DNA of 64,000 nucleotides from Burkholderia sp. Bp8963 (lineage in GTDB: Bacteria > Pseudomonadota > Gammaproteobacteria > Burkholderiales > Burkholderiaceae), in NCBI RefSeq assembly GCF_003854275.1, contig NZ_QTQP01000009.1, positions 124,001 to 188,000 of the forward strand, given 5' to 3'. Position 1 is the first letter of the stretch. Each line of letters begins with the position of its first letter. Both the position numbers and the translations under genes were made by a program. Shown one piece after another: positions 61,409 through 64,000 of this stretch. The notes beneath the pieces were generated by a model that did no database searches, was not told the origin of the DNA, and saw nothing but the letters and a program-made list of their open reading frames with translations.

Positions 61409-61987
61409 TCACGCCGCTCGCGGATGCCCTTGCGACCAGTCGTGCGTCGGGAGCACGGTATGGCCGAAGGCTTCGTTGATGATCATGGCCGCCGATGCGT
61501 AGAACGCCAGCAGCGCGGTCACGAGGCCCGTGTAGCCGCCGATCTGGGTGGCCAGGGCCGACCCGGTCCACGCGCCGATCGCCAGCATCAGGAACGTAAT
61601 CCACAACGACAGGAACACCAGCTGCACGGACGTGCTCGTATGCAGCGAGCCGATCCACATGTAGAACGTGAAGACGCCCCACGCCATCAGGTACCAGCCA
61701 ACGAACGATTCCGGCACCTTCGTGCCCAGGAACGCGACGAACAGCGCGAAGGACCACCAGAACGCGCCGTAACTGAGGAACGCCACCGTGCCCAGCGTGT
61801 TGCCGCGCGGGAACTCCATCACGCCCGCGATCATTTGCGCGGTGCCGCCGAACGCGAACGCGACCGCCAGCACGAGGCCCAGCGCGTCCGCGCTGTACCA
61901 GCCGGCGTTCACCATGCTGAGCATCCATGTTGTCAATGCGAACCCGGCCAGTCCGAGCGGTGCCGGGTTGGAAAGCTTACTGTTCAT
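61409..61987 (-). CDS. satP: Acetate/succinate uptake transporter (SatP/YaaH family)
   Basis: A six-helix inner-membrane protein of 192 residues. The family motif is the start NPAPLGLAGFALTTWMLS, with the constriction region FAFGGTAQMIAGVMEFPRGN and YGAFWWSFALFV. It imports acetate, likely as anion with protons. It leads a leftward operon with the CoA synthetase, so acetate is taken in and activated at once. Confidence 0.93.
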   Translation of the reverse strand: MNSKLSNPAPLGLAGFALTTWMLSMVNAGWYSADALGLVLAVAFAFGGTAQMIAGVMEFPRGNTLGTVAFLSYGAFWWSFALFVAFLGTKVPESFVGWYLMAWGVFTFYMWIGSLHTSTSVQLVFLSLWITFLMLAIGAWTGSALATQIGGYTGLVTALLAFYASAAMIINEAFGHTVLPTHDWSQGHPRAA

Positions 61988-62212
61988 GAACCGCCTCCGT
62001 GGGGGTTTGGCCTAGACATGCCCGGAGACGATACGAATTCCTCGGTCGCCGCCGAACGCGACCGTGCGGAGCTCACTGCGGATGGCTGCCGGCTCAGAAA
62101 ACGGGCTTGACCCTGTTGGTGGCGCAGCCACCTGCCAGCCTGCGCGGTTCAACTTAAGTGTAGGCTGCATGGCGAAACGCGTAGTGTCGGATCGCGTCGC
62201 CCGGATGATTCG

Positions 62213-63730
62213 TCATCCGAATGTTGTCGCTCGATCCGCGCCGACGTCGGCACGGTTCCACCATCCTCCGCCCAGCGCCTCGAACAGCGCAACGGCATCC
62301 GAATACCGTGCGACCCGCGCCTGAACTTCGGCGATGCGCGTCTGCTGGTAGGTTCGCTCCGCGTCGAGCAGCGCGAGATGGCTGATCCGGCCGATGCGGA
62401 ACTGGCGTTGCGACGCGGCGAGGCTGTCCGCGGCCGCGCGTTCGGCGGCGACGGTCGCGTTGACCGCGTTCGCGTCCGATTGCAGCGCGCGCAATGCGTC
62501 GGCGACGTTCTGGAATGCGGCGATGACCGTGCTGCGATACTGCGCGGCCGCTTCGTCGTAGGCGGCGAGCGCCGCCCGCCGGCGGTGCAGCAGCGTGCCG
62601 CCTTCGAAGAGCGGCTGCGCGAGCCCCGCGCCGACGTTCCAGATCGCCGTGCCCGGCCCGAACAACGCGTGGACGGTCTCGCTGCCGTACGCAGCGCTGA
62701 GCGTCAGCTGCGGCAGCATGTTGGCAGTCGCGACGCCGATTTCGGCGCTCGCCGCATGCAGCAGTGCCTGCGCCGCGCGAATGTCGGGCCGCTGCTCGAC
62801 GAGCTGCGACGGCAGGCTGACGGGCAACGTATCGGGCAACTGCAGCGATTCGAGATCGAACGTGTCCGTCGGCGCGTCGCTCGGGAAGCGGCCGAGATAG
62901 GCGGCGAGCTGGTTGCGCGTCTGCGCGAGCTGCTTGTCCAGCGGCGGCAGCGCGGCGCGTGCCTGGGCCAGCGCGGCCGCCTGCGCGAGCACGGCCGGGT
63001 TGGCCGCGGCGCCGTTCGCGAATTCGCGGTTCAGCCCGTCGAGCTGTTGCGTTTCGATGTCGACGATCTGTTGCATCGCGGCGATCTGCGCGCGCAGCGA
63101 CGCGTCCTGCAACGCGGTCAGCACGACGTTCGAGGTCAGCGTCAGGTAGCTGGCCTCGAGCACGAAGCGCTGGTATTCGGTCTGCGCGGTCAGCGCTTCG
63201 ATCTGCCGGCGCGTGCCGCCCCAGATGTCGAGCAGGTAGGTGACGTTCACGGACGCGGTCTTGAGCGTGAAAACCGGGGTCGTGTTGCCGGTGCCGAGCG
63301 ATGCGCCCGTCGTCCGTTCGCGCGTGAGCGACGCGCCGGCGCTCACCGTCGGAAAAAGCGCGCCTTCGCCGGCCAGGCGTGCTTCGTTCGCGACGCGCAG
63401 CGCGGCCTGGGCGGCCTGCAGGCTCGGGTTGGCCGCGAGTGCGCGTTCGATCAGCGCATTGAGCGCGGGCGAGCGGAACAGCGTCCACCAATCGCCCGGG
63501 ATGTCGAGCCCCTGCACGAAGCGCTGCGCTTCGCCGCCGTGGATAGCGGTCGCGGCGGTCTGCTGCGGCAGTGGTTCGCGCGCATAGCCGCTGACGTCGG
63601 GCGGTTTCGGCCGCACGAAGTCGGGCCCGACCGCGCACCCGGCGAGCAGCGCGGCCGCAAGCGCGGTTAGCGCGAGGCCGTTTCGGCAGTCGGGGCGCGT
63701 GCAACGCCGGCGATCGTGACGGGCGGTCAT
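62213..63730 (-). CDS. RND efflux outer-membrane factor (NodT/OprM type)
   Basis: An outer-membrane channel of 505 residues. It is a lipoprotein (lipobox ALLAGCAVGPDF) and contains two OEP repeats: NPSLQAAQAALRVANEARLA and, in the second half, RPDIRAAQALLHAASAEIGV, with AAYDEAAAQYRSTVIAAFQN and a final tail. Three copies form a trimeric tunnel. Its start overlaps the adaptor stop by 4 nt, so it is the last gene of an RND operon that continues to the right outside the window. Confidence 0.94.
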   Translation of the reverse strand: MTARHDRRRCTRPDCRNGLALTALAAALLAGCAVGPDFVRPKPPDVSGYAREPLPQQTAATAIHGGEAQRFVQGLDIPGDWWTLFRSPALNALIERALAANPSLQAAQAALRVANEARLAGEGALFPTVSAGASLTRERTTGASLGTGNTTPVFTLKTASVNVTYLLDIWGGTRRQIEALTAQTEYQRFVLEASYLTLTSNVVLTALQDASLRAQIAAMQQIVDIETQQLDGLNREFANGAAANPAVLAQAAALAQARAALPPLDKQLAQTRNQLAAYLGRFPSDAPTDTFDLESLQLPDTLPVSLPSQLVEQRPDIRAAQALLHAASAEIGVATANMLPQLTLSAAYGSETVHALFGPGTAIWNVGAGLAQPLFEGGTLLHRRRAALAAYDEAAAQYRSTVIAAFQNVADALRALQSDANAVNATVAAERAAADSLAASQRQFRIGRISHLALLDAERTYQQTRIAEVQARVARYSDAVALFEALGGGWWNRADVGADRATTFG

Positions 63731-64000
63731 GGCTTACGGCTCCCGACAGACGCGGCGGACGCAGCGGGTGGGGCAGGCGCGGCAGGTGAGGCGGGCGAGG
63801 CAGGCGCGACGCGCGCTGCGGACGCGCCAATCTGCGCCGACCCTGCCGGCATCGGCCGGACCACCGCGCCCGGGCCGAGCTTCAGCAGATTGCCGACGAC
63901 GACCGTTTCCCCGCGGGTCACGCCGGCACGCACCGCGACGAGCGGCGCGTAATCGGCGCCCAGTGTGACGTAGCGCTGTTCGAGCCGGTTACCGGGGCCG
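63727..64000 (-). CDS. RND efflux membrane-fusion (adaptor) protein, C-terminal part
   Basis: The end of a periplasmic adaptor runs in from beyond the window: GNRLEQRYVTLGADYAPLVA, then VRAGVTRGETVVVGNLLKLG and GAVVRPMP, the final membrane-proximal domain of MFPs. A Pro/Ala-rich tail of about 35 residues follows, which is unusual in such adaptors. It joins the cytoplasmic-membrane pump (not seen) with the outer-membrane factor downstream. The stop overlaps the start of the outer-membrane factor gene by 4 nt. Confidence 0.9.
   Translation of the reverse strand, partial: GPGNRLEQRYVTLGADYAPLVAVRAGVTRGETVVVGNLLKLGPGAVVRPMPAGSAQIGASAARVAPASPASPAAPAPPAASAASVGSRKP

Noticed and set aside
59247-61928. 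An 893-codon leftward frame that would extend the CoA synthetase
   Set aside because: The extra 207 N-terminal residues are the out-of-frame shadow of the acetate transporter; the ATG at 61307 has a perfect AAGGAGG.

Overview
The window is very GC-rich bacterial DNA with tightly packed genes, overlapping start and stop codons and good Shine-Dalgarno sites. The gene repertoire (MocR and LysR regulators, an OprB porin, isoquinoline-1-oxidoreductase-like genes, a VasX-like/DUF6708 type VI island, many solute transporters) points to Burkholderia, probably the B. cepacia complex. The accessory character suggests a secondary replicon. I saw no tRNA, rRNA, CRISPR array, transposase or integrase. Start codons were chosen by eye from ribosome binding sites and family conservation.

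Layout. 1-3.1 kb: 3' end of nadV, then a MocR regulator divergent from an EamA exporter around a perfect operator-like inverted repeat. 3.2-7.3 kb: a leftward sulfur amino-acid operon (binding protein, permease, ATPase, Cys/Met-metabolism lyase, DUF3088). 7.3-9.3 kb: a gene graveyard with truncated pieces of a PHB depolymerase, an EamA exporter, a VOC protein, a WYL regulator and an MFS transporter. 9.3-11.6 kb: lysA and divergent lysR. 11.6-18.6 kb: GNAT, DUF4142, HAD phosphatase, LysR plus dicarboxylate-type symporter, ModA-like binding protein, MHS-type MFS. 18.7-20.4 kb: a Fic protein with a decayed inhibitory motif, GNAT, DUF1653. 20.4-21.8 kb: an orphan ATP synthase gamma-epsilon pair without alpha or beta. 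22.2-26.4 kb: PhaC-like hydrolase, YcaQ-like glycosylase, a candidate structured small RNA with a strong terminator, and a DHA2-type MFS. 26.4-30.5 kb: lipoprotein trehalase, convergent OprB porin and a small membrane protein. 30.5-33.4 kb: a long leader with two tiny ORFs before an NRAMP-related transporter whose metal-binding motifs are altered. 33.5-38.4 kb: two divergent LuxR regulators, an asparagine-synthetase-type amidotransferase and an orphan winged-helix regulator. 38.4-40 kb: a second Fic protein with an intact inhibitory motif. 40-43.9 kb: an IorAB-type molybdenum hydroxylase and divergent AraC regulator. 44-46.2 kb: a zinc-ribbon membrane protein, patatin and a small protein.

46.4-50.3 kb holds an ECF sigma factor/NrsF anti-sigma pair divergent from a four-gene operon: a DUF2282 Cys-containing secreted precursor, a DUF692 MNIO enzyme, a DUF2063 partner and a DoxX protein. 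This is the architecture of bufferin-type copper-responsive RiPP loci, and an ECF-type promoter (GTAACC-N16-CGAA) precedes the precursor gene. 50.3-58.8 kb is an orphan type VI secretion vgrG island, read leftward: VgrG, DUF4123 chaperone, VasX-like pore-forming effector, DUF6708 membrane protein (likely immunity), PAAR tip, and a protein with five tandem zinc ribbons. 59-64 kb: acetyl/propionyl-CoA synthetase with an acetate transporter, then the outer-membrane factor and the end of the adaptor of an RND efflux operon.
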